Shown piece after piece: positions 43,950 to 55,117 of a DNA stretch of 64,000 nt. Within the stretch, counting starts at the first letter, position 1; every line of letters begins with the position of its first letter. The translations under genes and the position numbers were made by a program. The notes under the pieces were generated by a model. It was not told the origin of the DNA. It did not search any database and worked only from the letters and a program-made list of their open reading frames with translations. The stretch is from positions 49,635,131 through 49,699,130 of the forward strand of contig OX359247.1 in the NCBI GenBank assembly GCA_947179485.1, read 5' to 3'. This DNA is from Allacma fusca (lineage: Eukaryota; Arthropoda; Collembola; Symphypleona; Sminthuridae).

Positions 43950-44500
43950 CAAATTTGAAAATAAATGTAACACACACGTACATACACATATATAAATAAA
44001 AACTTGGCCTCAGATAAATTATCGTTTCTTTCATTAAAAGAAGAACTCCAACAATTCAACTATAACTACCAATAATAGTAAATCAACCACAAATCATTCT
44101 ATTCATAAAGTACGCTAAAAACTCTAGTGATCCCACACCTGCTAATGCAAATCCTCCACAACTTCCCATTAATTCAAGTAATACTTGTCTCAGTTGTCTC
44201 AACCCTGAATGACCCAAACTATAAGCAATTTTAAAAAACTACAGGAAAGTGAAACTCCACATTTTATAAGCCAATAAAAAAAATTATTCGTAAATTCAAC
44301 CATTTTTGAAGACGGGGTTTATTTACGTACATATTTCAAAAGCAGACCTTCTCAATACAGTTGTCTAATAATTATTCAACCACAAACAAAAATTTACTCT
44401 ACCAAAATCGTCAATAATAAAAAAACTTGATAAATCACACAATATACTAAGTATACTTTAAACTGCTAATTTTATTACCCAAAATTAAAAAATTATTAAC
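43950..44500. other. AT-rich intergenic DNA
   Basis: No gene, repeat or element is recognised. It may hold the promoter of the Cys-rich gene on the minus strand. Confidence 0.4.
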
Positions 44501-44510
44501 GTGTATAACC

Positions 44511-44830
44511 GTTGCGTTGTCTCCTTTTTACAAAATTTTGAAGTGTTCAGACGTTTTTATTTAGACAAATAAAAACTCCAAAGCACTTCAAAATTTTGCA
44601 AAAAGGACGCAATAGAGACATGTGCGTGTGTTAGGGGCATACGGACCTTTTCCCCCAAAATTATAATAGTCTCTTTTATTATAATTTTGGGGAAAAAAGC
44701 CCGTATGGCCCTAACACACACGTCTCTATTGCATCCTTTTTGCAAAATTTTGAAGTACTTTGGCGTTTTTATTTGTCTAAATAAAAATGAGAGAGCACTT
44801 CAAAATTCTGCAAAAAGGAAACAACGCAAC
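44511..44830. mobile_element. Near-perfect 320-bp palindrome (foldback MITE)
   Basis: The ends are GTTGCGTTGT and ACAACGCAAC, and the centre lies near 44670 between TTATAATAGTC and TTTTATTATAA. Each arm is about 160 bases and matches the other with few changes. Smaller hairpins are nested in the arms, for example TTTTTATTTAGACAAATAAAAA. No coding potential. Target duplication not resolved. Confidence 0.88.
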
Positions 44831-44867
44831 GTTAACATAGGTCCTACCTTGTTCACTATTCACGAAA

Positions 44868-45029
44868 ACTGAGAGCAGTGAGTGAGCAAGTATGGCGTGG
44901 TGAGGAGAGTACGGCGTGGTGAGGAGAGTACAGTGTGGTGAACCACATTTGGAAAGCAAATGGACGGCGACCATCCATTTGCATTTATTTCAACACGCCG
45001 TACTCGTTCCACTACTCACTGCTCTCAGT
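44868..45029. repeat. Inverted repeat with ACTGAGAGCAGTG ends
   Basis: ACTGAGAGCAGTGAGT on the left is matched by ACTCACTGCTCTCAGT on the right. Further in, GTATGGCGTGGTG pairs loosely with CACGCCGTAC, and the centre holds CAAATGG...CCATTTG. It lies 37 bases from the palindrome to its left. Probably another small foldback element. Confidence 0.7.
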
Positions 45030-45159
45030 CGTCCAGCGCGGGTAAGTTTGATTCTCAAACTCATATTACGCGGAGACGGCCCACTCGCTCAACTTAGAAG
45101 AGAGGATCTTGTCGCACTCGCTCTCACCCGTAACCCTCACGATACTTCGCGCTGGAACT

Positions 45160-46060
45160 CGCACTCAGACTCGTGAGGGCCTAATCTAAATCATAAGGAC
45201 TCTCCCTCGGCCTCATGAGTCCATAAATACGGCCTAACTGCCAGTGCATTGCAATCATGCAATCACGGACCCGTGACGGTCTACTCTTAACAACAAGCAC
45301 TCACTCTCGCCCCTTGAGTCTGAGGGCGAGTAGATGCGTCGCTTATTTTGAAGGTTTAGGCCATGGCGAGTGCAATAGACTTAACTGCTAACCTCGTGAG
45401 GTGAGAGCTAGGTATAACTAATTACCCACCAATGGCGTGAGAAGTGCGAAAAGTCCTATCACGTATCACGTGAAATCTTGTCCTGATCCGTCGAAAAGTT
45501 GTGCAGTGAATTATTTGTCCCGCCTCGTCAAACCGTTGTCAAATATTTGTCCCGTCTCGTCAAAAAGTTGCCCTGTCAAATATTTGTCCCGTCTCGTCAA
45601 AAAGTTGCCCTGTCAAATATTTGTCCCTTGAAAAATGTATTCCATTTGGTTTCGTCGCCTCAAATAGTTATCCCATCCAGCCCAGTCCCTTAGTTCAGTA
45701 TCGCCCAGTTAAGACCTTCTTACATTCACTTAATTCTCGAGACCTTTAGCTAATTCTTCTGAACTTTAGCTAATTCTTCAGATCTTGAACTAATTCTACA
45801 GACTCGTTTATGGAAAAAGGTACTTACATCAAAGAAAAAATGTGAGAATTATCTCGCGGGATTTAATACTGCTGTTCGAACTTCGTGAGGGCTAGCTTTT
45901 ATTACTCACCCTCGCCCTCGTTTTAGTACGTACATTTTGCTATGCCTCGCCCTCATTTGCTGAGGGCCTTCTTTTATGATGGGAACTCGCCCTCACCCCT
46001 CAAAAATTGAGGGCTAGGGAAGAACTCATACCTCGTGAGGGTGCCCATCAATGTGTGTAA
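45160..46060. repeat. Cluster of CTCGTGAGG / CCTCACGAG motifs
   Basis: The self-complementary motif CCTCGTGAGG and variants (CTCGTGAGGG, CCCTCGCCCTC, CTCATGAG, TTGAGGGC) recur many times, for example near 45170, 45215, 45395, 45887, 45925, 45965 and 46035. A related stretch lies at 35870-35900. There is no coding frame. I read it as a degraded non-autonomous element with internal repeats. Confidence 0.4.
45501..45627. repeat. 37-bp tandem repeat, about 3.4 copies
   Basis: Units of 37 bases start at 45501 (diverged), 45538, 45575 and 45612 (partial). The body reads GTCAAATATTTGTCCCGTCT, then CGTCAAAAAGTTGCCCT. Confidence 0.9.
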
Positions 46061-46980
46061 GTTCGCACGACATGAAAGACAATTGAATGTAAGCAAAAGC
46101 CCGAAAATTGAAATGACAATTTGGTTCAGGGTTACCACGACGGTTCGAACGAGGGATTTCACTTGTTTCTACCTACTTCTGGATTTATCTCTCCCTGTGA
46201 CTGAATGGTGCCACCCTGGTGACATTTGCACTCCGAGTACTATGTGCGACATCCAAATCAAAATTTATTGCAGTTTTTCGGATTTCACAATAGCTCCTAA
46301 AATGGGCTTTTTCGAAATTTAGAACAACAGTTATGAATTTCATTTTTAGGGGCAAAGCGAAGCTGAAAGTCCCTATTGCGAATGTTGGGGTGTCTGCTTT
46401 CTGTCGGCAATGCAAGTTTTTTGTAGGAGTAGATTAGGTCAAAAGTAAGAACCTTATTGTTTTTGTATGTGATTGGGTCATCCGTTTGACCTCTAAAAAT
46501 TAAATGAGGTTTCGTATGAACACAAAATATATAGTAAATACTTACATATACATATATAGAAACCGGAATGTTAGGCATGTGCCATCTGTAATTGCATTTG
46601 TTGCATACATAAAGTTGACTTTCATATCGACAGGTAGATATCGCATTTAATATGAGTATTAAAGTTTTTTCAAAATTTGTATACGCATACTGATTTCGCT
46701 TATACACCGGAATTTTAATGGGGGCTTTCTGCGAGACTAGATGGCAGTCTGTGGGTAGGAATGAAGTGTGAAAATGGATTTCCTTGGGATTTCTCGCTTG
46801 ATGTTTGAAGCATTTTGGGGAAAGTTACGAAGTTGTAATAATGGAAACATTTACAGAAGTCCAAGCCACTCCTCTCACGCATTCTTCAAAACTAAGATTC
46901 CAGGTTTTATAAAACTTAATGCAGTATACTTTAAAATCACTGAACACATTTGTCAACTGTGCTGCCCCCTTAAAATACAG
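46061..46980. other. Intergenic, no supported gene
   Basis: A minus-strand frame of 136 codons (46297-46707) is present but has no recognisable motif and looks assembled from AT-rich sequence. The right end (an acceptor-like AAAATACAG at 46972-46980) may belong to the interrupted exon-like frame described separately. Confidence 0.3.
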
Positions 46981-47157
46981 CTTTCAAAGCGTTGCAACCA
47001 GTGCTGCCCGCCAGGCTACCTAGTCAAGTCTAGTCTAGTCTTTAAAGTTTAGAGCCGCAACTAGTCAAGTCTAGTCAAGTCAGCTGTACGTTTAATTAGC
47101 AATAGTCAAGTCTAGTCCTAGTCTGAATTCAGCAGCTGGTTCCCTAGTCAAGTCTAG

Positions 47158-47897
47158 TGTTATTATTAATATTGTAGTAGATGGTTCGTAATGAGGAGAA
47201 TGTAATAAAGAGCCGATTATGGAAATAAAAAGGGAATATTGATGATATTGAGAGTGAGAGATGAGATGATGGGGAAATGTAGACGGTAGAGAGGCACTTG
47301 CTTTGGAGTGAGGGATTTCGGGCTTGTCTCAATGTATGTGGAGAGATACGAAAATTAGATGGATAAGTAAGTATAAGGGATTACTCTCACGGTATAGTTT
47401 ATTTCAATATTGTGCTTAGATAGATACACAGAAATGTTCTTGTCTCACGCGTGTTCCCTTGCTCTGCTTAGCTCAAGGTCTGATGTTGCTCTCCTCTTCG
47501 TACCTACGGAGGCACGAAGTTTTATACGGAGGTGAGCACAAATGTGTCCACCTCCAGTATTTACAAAAGTTTAAGTTTGAACCAATAATATTTAGTTACA
47601 CATTTTTAAAGGAAACCTCAACACAGAAAAGTAACTCTGGATGTCGGAAATCTACGTTATCCTTAATTCCTATATCTAAGCTTAGCAAGGATGCCTAAAA
47701 GTAGCTACTTGCCACCTTTTTGCCTTCAAACGCACGCTAACTTGAGGGTAGTCTTCCTCTACATATGTACCTAGCGGAGCGCCATTTGATTACATGGCGT
47801 TCCATGCGTAGGTACATTGGCCGACAAGAGCCGTATTGGGAGATAGTAGTGGCGTAGTTAACGTTACATTTATTGAGTGTTACAAAACTACTTAACA
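47158..47897 (-). repeat. Gypsy-2 3' LTR
   Basis: 740 bases, starting TGTTAAGTAG and ending TAATAACA on the minus strand. It matches 55118-55857 at every position I compared. Confidence 0.95.
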
Positions 47898-48901
47898 TTC
47901 TACCAGGAAGGGCAAACAATGTCCCCATTGTTTCCACTGGAGTTGAATAAACGTTTTAACTCTACAAATATTATTTTAACATATAGAATATACATAAAAC
48001 TGTATTTGTCGTTAAAAATAACATCGAAATTAGCGTAAATGTTTGCGTAAACTTCCTGGAGTGGCAGAAAATTCTGTCCTCAGAATTATTAAGATAGAAT
48101 TGAGGAAACTTTGGAGAGGGAATACGCAAGATGGAGACCTTATATACGGTGAGTAACAATTTTGTATTGGGTTAGTGAGATTGAAATTGAAAAATAGCGT
48201 ATAATATGAACTTGAAAGTGTGTGTATAATAGATTTTACAGAAATTTTATGTGTGTACAGGGTGTCCAATGGGAAGTGGCGAAATGTAGTGATCAGCTAC
48301 AATTTCTTGAAATAAGGAAAATGTGTTGGGAGCTGCAGCTCATAGTACGTAGGTATAGAATTAAGACAAAAATTGTTAATTGTGTATTATAAGAGTGTGA
48401 TGTGTGAGAATTATGTGAAAGTGTTTGTGAAGCTAGGGAAAATTGTTAGTAATGAAATATAATTTTTTTTTGTAATTTTCTTGATTGCAGATGACTTGCA
48501 AATGGCATGGCGTCCCATGTGTGTTTTGCTTTCATCATAGGGGGTGTGGACCTGAACATCCGTGAATGTGGGTCATGTTGAGAAGTCTGCTATAGGCAGT
48601 GGAAATTTGTTCTGGAACTCAGAATAAATACATGTTAGTGAATCAGCCAGTAATATAATGTTTTTGTGCAATTTCATTGTTTTTGCAGATGGGGTCCGTG
48701 TCGCAGAACTAGTCAAGATATCAGAGCAAGATATTTAACTAAGATAGTTATTGTATAGGGTGCATGATACAATTTTCCGGAAAAGCATGTTGATGTGTAG
48801 ACTTGAATTTGCTGGCATGTCGTGATTATTCGTCAGTAGTTGTGCTTGTATTTAAAGTTGATTACAGAGCACAAATGAAGTGGGATCCATCATCCGTGAT
48901 G
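47898..48901 (-). other. Gypsy-2 3' non-coding region
   Basis: About 1 kb between the pol stop and the 3' LTR. Only short frames are present and no envelope-like protein. A clear purine tract next to the LTR is not obvious. Confidence 0.6.
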
Positions 48902-51900
48902 TTATAGCTGATAACTGTGATTATTTGTAGGGCGGACCGTTGTGAAGTTGAATAGGTTATCCATAGCATGAATATTAGTTCTTGTGCTACGTCTAAATTC
49001 TGTATCTGTTCGGGAATAAAAATCTGTTGGTAATATTTGTTGAGACTCTTGTTCCAAGAGCTGTTGCTGGGTTCTCCTAACACGTTTATTAGGAATTGTT
49101 ATAGAGGAGGAACGAGGAATTTCCACAGTAGAATTTTTAGGTGCAGATAACAGTGCTTCTCTATAGGTTGGTTTATGGACCTGCTCTGGAATTTCTGGAG
49201 GAATTGTAGTAGGTTGTTGAACGGGGAATGGAGGCACTGTATCCCGTAATGGGAATGCATGATCTTCATGTAATGGTAAATCTGGATCAAGAATAATGGC
49301 CGGCTGACCGGAGGGCTGTTCAGAAATAATTTCAGGAATATTGTCAGGTTCTGGAGAGTGCACGTCTTCTGTAGATTTAGTGAGGTCTGGAGGAATCGGT
49401 GGTAGCTCTGTGAATGGCTCCTGCTCTGGAGGCTCGTACTCATTATTGAGCAGAGATTTAGTGTTGAACACGTTAGGGCGTTCATAGAATAGTTTTAGTC
49501 TTGACACGTGAACCGTTAGAGTTTTAACTGTGTTACCAACAGATCCTCTTATAGTATAGTTGACGTCAGACGGTTGGTCAATAACAGAAAATGGTCCTTT
49601 CCACCTTGGGAGTAACTTACTACTCGTTCCAGGTTGTATTGACGTGTGTTCAAGTAGAACGTTATCTCCGATGTTATAGTTTACTGTTCTTTTAGATTTA
49701 TTTACGCGTTCAGCGTACTTTTCTCTGTGACGGGTTAAAATTTCGTGTGTATTCTTCCAAAGAGTGGCCATGTCAGTTACATTAGGGTTAGTTGGAGTGA
49801 AAGTCGGAAAAGCATTTCGTAAAGGGGTGCGTGCATGAAAACCATGCAGCACGTAGAACGGTGTAAAACCGTGAGAGCTATGAGGGGTATTGTTGAGATG
49901 GAATGTAATAGCTGGAAGTGCTTGAGGCCAGTCGGCCTTATTTTCAGCTCTGTATATGGCAATGCAGTCTCCTAATGTCTGATGGGTCCTCTCAATGAGG
50001 CCCTGACTTTGGGGGTGAAACGCCGTTGAATACTTCATTTGGAAGTCAAATAATCTTGAAAGTTCGGTAATGACTGTATTGTTGAATTCTGTACCTTGGT
50101 CGGACTGTATAATTTCAGGAAGGGAAAAGACTGCTGCTATTTTGTTGAAAATGAATCTTGCTATAGCTTGAGCATCAGCTGTAGCTACAACGTCAGCTAC
50201 GAGAAATTTAGTGAGATAGTCTATGCCAGTTATGATATATCTGGGGCGTCCGTCTTTATTTGTTAACGGGCCCTGAACGTCGAGTTGTATTGTTTCGAAA
50301 GGTCTGAGGGGAATTGGAATGAATTGAAACTCGCCTGGCTGTTTCTGACCACGGGGGGATTTTCTTTCTTGACAGAAGGTACATGATTGTATAAATTTCT
50401 TGATATCGTTACTCATGGTTTTCCAGAAGTAACTTTGTTGGATTTCTTTCAAAGCTTTGGTGTGTCCTGTGTGGGACACTGGGTTATGGTGACGTTTAAT
50501 GATATCCGGGACCATGTGATGTGGTATCATTAGTAGGGATTTTTCTCCAAGTTTTTTGTTATGTTTATACAAAATATTGTTATAGAGAGCGTATGTTGAA
50601 CGGACTCTCCAATTGCTTGGAAGTTTGTTAATTATATCCATAAGAGCTGGATCTTTCGCTTGTTCGCTTTGGAGAGTACCAATATCTATTGTATGGACGG
50701 AGAGGCATGCTTCATCATCGGTCTGGGAGTGTGTGGGTTCTTGGAAAGGATTGCGGCTGAGGCAATCGGCAACCTTATGAGTTGTACCTTTGACATATTT
50801 TATAGTAACGTCGTAGGGCATCAGTAGAAGTTGTAGTCGTTGTAGCTTGGGGTCCAAGCTATCCTTACTCTTCATTATGTAACATAGGCTATGATGATCT
50901 GTGCGCACTGTAAAGTGTATCCCAAGTAAGTACTCCTTTAGCTTCATGACTGACCATGTAATGGCCAGAAGTTCTAAAAGTCGTATATGATACTTAGCCT
51001 CATATTTATTTAAACGCCGGCTGAGGAAGAAAACTGGATGTTCTAAACCATCGGGATGAAGTTGTGTCATGTAGGCTCCAAGTCCTTGGTAGGAGGCGTC
51101 TGTGTATAAAAATGTTTCCTTTTGGGGATCATAGTGTGCTAAGACTGGTTTGCATAACAATAGATTTTTGAGAACTTGAAATGCTTGATCACATTCGTGA
51201 ATCCACAGGAACGGGGTGTTCTTTTTTGTGAGTTCTCGTAATGGTGCTGCTATATGTGCAAAATTAGGCACAAATCTTCGAAAGAAGTTAGCCATCCCAA
51301 GAAAGGACTGGACTGCAGTGATGTTAGTTGGGGCGGGCATCTGCCTTAATCCATTTAAATTGTCATCGTAGGGCTGAATTCCATAGGCATTGATTGTGAA
51401 GCCAAGCAGATTTATTTGTTCGTAACCAAATTTACATTTGGTCGGTTCAAACTTAAGGTTATGTTGTGCGAAGCGTATGAAGATTTTTCTTAGTTTAGAA
51501 ATATGGTCTTCAATTGTGGTACTTGAGATTACGATATCGTCGATGTAGGCCATAGCTGTGTTATATTTTAGATCTGCTAAAATAACATCAATGACCCTAC
51601 AGAAATGAGATGGGGAGTTTTTGGTGCCAAATGGCATGTCTTTATACTGATACTGTCCATTTCTGGTGATGAAGCTGAGTTTCTCTCTGGAGGCGGGTTC
51701 CACCGTTATCTGATGGAACCCTGACGCGAGGTCTAGAGTTGAAAAATACTTTTGATTCTGAAGGCGACGAAGAATCTCGTCAATGCTGGGCAGGGGCCAA
51801 TGCATAGGTTTAGTGATGGCGTTGAGTGATCGGAAATCAATAACCATTCGGGGCTTTCTGATGCCCTGGTCATTCGGTTTTTTGAAAACTATGATGACAG

Positions 51901-53275
51901 GACTAGAGAAAGGCGATGTGGAGGGCTCAATTATGTCATTGTCCAATAATTTCTGCACTTCTGCATCAATAATAGCATCTTGGTATGAGGAGGTCTTATA
52001 GGGTTTATGAGCTACGATACCTCCTTGTTGAAGTTCGACTTTGAATGGTATTGTGGAACATTTTCCGAGTTCATTAGGTTGAAAGGCAAAAGAGCTCCTG
52101 TATTCTCGTAACAATGAGCGGAGTTTAGATTGGTCATGAGGGTGTAGGTCTGGATTGATTTTAAATGATGCTACCTCAGTTTCCAATTGGGATGTATTGA
52201 TCGCATTGATATGTAACGGTTGCATAGAATTATCATGTGTGTCAAACGGGGTTAAACATCCGAGGCCTAAACCGTCGGGTAAGGTAATAGTCATAGAAGT
52301 TGGATTTATGAGAGGGAAGAATTTAGAGTCAGGGCTGAGTATTGCATGAGGAGCAAGGATATGGAATTGTGTGTGTAAGGATTCATGAGGTTGGAAATAT
52401 AAAGGTGAAGTTTGTTCAATGGAGTGAATGGTTGCAATTGTTACATGAGACCTGGGTGAAATGATGTGTGTGCCATGGACGCGGAGAACATCGTCATCCA
52501 TGGTATTAGAAATGCACAGAATCGGAATGGTTTTAATTTTGGACGTTGTAGAAGGTTTAGCGGAGACAGATGATATTGGAGTAGGTGTAGTTTTGAGAGT
52601 AATTCTTCGGGAGGTAGAAATACGTCGGCGAAGTGGATGGGTTGAGCGATGGAAGTATTCCTGGTCTGTCTCATCAGAAGACATGTCTGGAGTTGGAGAA
52701 TATTTTCCTTGATGTGGGGAATATTTAACTCCATGTTGAGGTTGAATTTTCGTTGTAGAAATTGTCTGCGAAGCTGTGTCATGAAAAATAGGAAGAGTTT
52801 GAGTAGACGTAGAGACTGGAAAAGAGGTCACAGGTGGCATAGGGGATGCGAACCAAGGGTTGGGCAGGAAGTTAACATCCTGGTCTTTGTGAGAAGGAGA
52901 TTTATTTGACAGCTGTGTTCTCGTTGGTAAGTGTTGTAAGGTATCTACTGGAATTTCGCATTGTGCCTTAAGTGCATTATCGTGTTGTAGGAGCGTATGG
53001 ATTAACGGAATGTGTCCCGTAAACTTGTTGAAGATGGTATTGTCTTGAGTATTGATGACGAAACCTCCTTTGGAGTATAGAAAATCTGTTCCCAGGATGC
53101 AGCGAATAGCTGTGGAAGGAGCGATGATAAATGGGTGTAGAAATGTAGAGTTGCCTATCTTGATTTTTACAAGGGCGAGTCCAGTATTGGACATGGTATT
53201 TCCGGAGGCATCTATGAGGGTGAGATTGTTGTTTGTGATTTGAGTACCAGGAGGTACGTATGAGGGATGTATCAA
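48902..53275 (-). CDS. pol: Gypsy-2 Pol polyprotein
   Basis: A 1,457-codon frame; translation probably enters from upstream, because the protease begins before this first ATG (IDTGAAASL lies just beyond it). The order is protease remainder (ILGTDFL), reverse transcriptase (YIDDIVIS), RNase H (LYTDASYQGLGAY, VRTDHHSL), integrase zinc motif (HTGHTKAL...CTFCQ), the catalytic core (IDYLTKF, QSDQGTEF, GLIERTHQ), a GPF-type module (WKGPFSVI) and a Pro-rich tail of about 150 residues. Length and order are normal for Gypsy. Like other Gypsy elements it is expected to be made by read-through or frameshifting from gag. Confidence 0.93.
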   Translation of the reverse strand: MIHPSYVPPGTQITNNNLTLIDASGNTMSNTGLALVKIKIGNSTFLHPFIIAPSTAIRCILGTDFLYSKGGFVINTQDNTIFNKFTGHIPLIHTLLQHDNALKAQCEIPVDTLQHLPTRTQLSNKSPSHKDQDVNFLPNPWFASPMPPVTSFPVSTSTQTLPIFHDTASQTISTTKIQPQHGVKYSPHQGKYSPTPDMSSDETDQEYFHRSTHPLRRRISTSRRITLKTTPTPISSVSAKPSTTSKIKTIPILCISNTMDDDVLRVHGTHIISPRSHVTIATIHSIEQTSPLYFQPHESLHTQFHILAPHAILSPDSKFFPLINPTSMTITLPDGLGLGCLTPFDTHDNSMQPLHINAINTSQLETEVASFKINPDLHPHDQSKLRSLLREYRSSFAFQPNELGKCSTIPFKVELQQGGIVAHKPYKTSSYQDAIIDAEVQKLLDNDIIEPSTSPFSSPVIIVFKKPNDQGIRKPRMVIDFRSLNAITKPMHWPLPSIDEILRRLQNQKYFSTLDLASGFHQITVEPASREKLSFITRNGQYQYKDMPFGTKNSPSHFCRVIDVILADLKYNTAMAYIDDIVISSTTIEDHISKLRKIFIRFAQHNLKFEPTKCKFGYEQINLLGFTINAYGIQPYDDNLNGLRQMPAPTNITAVQSFLGMANFFRRFVPNFAHIAAPLRELTKKNTPFLWIHECDQAFQVLKNLLLCKPVLAHYDPQKETFLYTDASYQGLGAYMTQLHPDGLEHPVFFLSRRLNKYEAKYHIRLLELLAITWSVMKLKEYLLGIHFTVRTDHHSLCYIMKSKDSLDPKLQRLQLLLMPYDVTIKYVKGTTHKVADCLSRNPFQEPTHSQTDDEACLSVHTIDIGTLQSEQAKDPALMDIINKLPSNWRVRSTYALYNNILYKHNKKLGEKSLLMIPHHMVPDIIKRHHNPVSHTGHTKALKEIQQSYFWKTMSNDIKKFIQSCTFCQERKSPRGQKQPGEFQFIPIPLRPFETIQLDVQGPLTNKDGRPRYIITGIDYLTKFLVADVVATADAQAIARFIFNKIAAVFSLPEIIQSDQGTEFNNTVITELSRLFDFQMKYSTAFHPQSQGLIERTHQTLGDCIAIYRAENKADWPQALPAITFHLNNTPHSSHGFTPFYVLHGFHARTPLRNAFPTFTPTNPNVTDMATLWKNTHEILTRHREKYAERVNKSKRTVNYNIGDNVLLEHTSIQPGTSSKLLPRWKGPFSVIDQPSDVNYTIRGSVGNTVKTLTVHVSRLKLFYERPNVFNTKSLLNNEYEPPEQEPFTELPPIPPDLTKSTEDVHSPEPDNIPEIISEQPSGQPAIILDPDLPLHEDHAFPLRDTVPPFPVQQPTTIPPEIPEQVHKPTYREALLSAPKNSTVEIPRSSSITIPNKRVRRTQQQLLEQESQQILPTDFYSRTDTEFRRSTRTNIHAMDNLFNFTTVRPTNNHSYQL

Positions 53276-53406
53276 GGAGGCAGCTGCTCCTGTGTCGATA
53301 AGACACGGGAGGCTTATTCCGTTTATACTTATAATGATTTTAAGTGAACACGAAAGTGAGTGTACAGTGATGTGAGTAGTACATTCTGTATTAATGGAAG
53401 GAATTA

Positions 53407-54934
53407 TTATTGGCTGTCTTGTGAGTTTTGGTGGTCTGCAGCTTGTATAGGTAGAAGCTGGCGTCGGGGCAGGCCTTGTGGAGCCTGCCCGTTGGAGTTT
53501 AAAGGCTGGCCTTGTAGTTGCTGTTGTCTCTCTTCACGGCGTCGTTGCATATATTGTGGAAATTGTTGGAAATGTATAGCAACGGGTTGTCTGCAACGGT
53601 TAGCATGATGGCCTGGACGGGAGCAACGACCGCAAATTTCTGGGGATTGAGAAGCTGGAATTTGAGGTTGAGTAGGTTGAGTTGGGCAATACCGGGCTGT
53701 GTGGCCGGTTTGGTTACACTTGTAACACGTGTAGGTTCGTTGAATGTTAGAACCTAGTCCAGGTTGAAAGTTGTTGTACTGTGAGCGCTGTGGCTGAGCA
53801 TGTTGAGTGACTGCCATAATTGGAGTGTCTTTAGCTTCTAATTTTTCTATTTTCTCAAGAAGCGTGGCCAGGGTTTGTTCCAATGATGAAGGAAGGACTG
53901 GGGTTGCAAGAGTAACTGCACTGTGGTCTGTATGGGGAGTTGTGCAGGATTCATAGTCGCGTAGGGCGTCCAAGAGATGATTGAAGTTTTTAATTTTCAG
54001 ATTCTTGCTGGTTATGAAAATTTTTACAGTGGTGTCGAGTTTTTCCAACAATGTTTTCACGGTAGTAGCCTCTGGAAATGTTGACCAGTCCGTACCGGCA
54101 GCAGACTTCACACGTAATACAAACCGGGTAGGGGGTTCATGTGGAAATGGCGTCATGGATAACGCGTCCAATAATTTGCTCTTCCTATCGGGCACATCCC
54201 GTGGCATTTTATTTAAAAGGTCATCCCGGAATTGGGCGTAAGTTTGGCGAGAAGTGGATGTGAGATTGTAGAAGTGGGACAGAAAATCTTTGGCCGTCTT
54301 CGCAGCGTCGGAGAGTTTTTGATTGAGTTGTGACGAAGATCGAATCGTTATCTGCGGGACCAGAAGAGACAGCGGGAGTGGAAGTCCTACTGGGGTGGAA
54401 ACTCGCGAATCCTCCAAGAGGTGTTGTGGGTTCCGGTGTTGGTCCTTCGGTGTCAGTTTCGCCTTCACTTGATGGTACGTGGGTGAGGATGTCGTCTGGG
54501 ACGGTCACCACGGTGGTTTCAGGCAGGGTCGTGGTCGAACTGTTTATTGATCGCGGAATTCGGCTTGGATTTTTCCGGATAACTTTTATGTCACTCCTAT
54601 CAACTGGTTGGGGTTCAATGTTAGAGTTAACGTAGCGAGGCAGTTTTTGTTTGAACAGTTTGTAAAACTTGTAAAGGTATAGTGCTCGTGTGGAGGACAG
54701 ATGACTATATTTTGCACTTGCACGTACTTGGTCCTCAGGAGTAAGCTCAACGAGAGCAGCTTCACTTAGTAATAGAGCTATGTATTTCTGGTTATTACAA
54801 ATGATAAACTCGGGATGGTTATAAAGTTCAGCTACTCTAATAAATCTGATGTCGTGAGGTGACATGTGGCACGGGGAAGCTTGAGACAATTTATAGAAAA
54901 TTTGAGCATAGCCTACGGCGGCGGCTGACGCCAC
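53407..54934 (-). CDS. gag: Gypsy-2 gag region
   Basis: The region holds a capsid-like segment (FLSHFYNLTSTSRQTYAQF and following) and two CCHC zinc knuckles (CYKCNQTGHTARYC and CGRCSRPGHHANRC), followed by a Gln-rich end. An upstream part starts with MASAAAVGYAQIFYKL and is acidic and Thr/Pro-rich at its end. Two knuckles and the position before pol identify it as Gag. The region looks nearly whole, with about one break. Confidence 0.85.
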
Positions 54935-55097
54935 GTAAGATTTTAATTGACAATGTGGTAGAAAAAATGGAAAATTTGGGCAGAGTTCTGTTTAGCGGCT
55001 GACGCCACAAGTATATTTGCACAGAATTTATCCGAAAAAATAAAATAAGGAATTATAGGTTTATAAATGTCGTACGAACCTTTTTTAGCGAGACCTC

Positions 55098-55117
55098 GAA
55101 ACCCGCAAACTCCACCA
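55098..55117 (-). other. Gypsy-2 primer binding site
   Basis: Directly next to the 5' LTR, the minus strand reads TGGTGGAGTTTGCGGG, beginning with the TGG that pairs with a tRNA CCA end. It resembles the Gypsy-1 site in 13 of its first 14 bases. Confidence 0.75.

Noticed and set aside
46297-46707. 136-codon minus-strand frame
   Set aside because: AT-rich composition, no domain, no splice partners; not distinguishable from chance.
47898-48901. Possible envelope gene after Gypsy-2 Pol
   Set aside because: Only short frames, no signal peptide or membrane segment.
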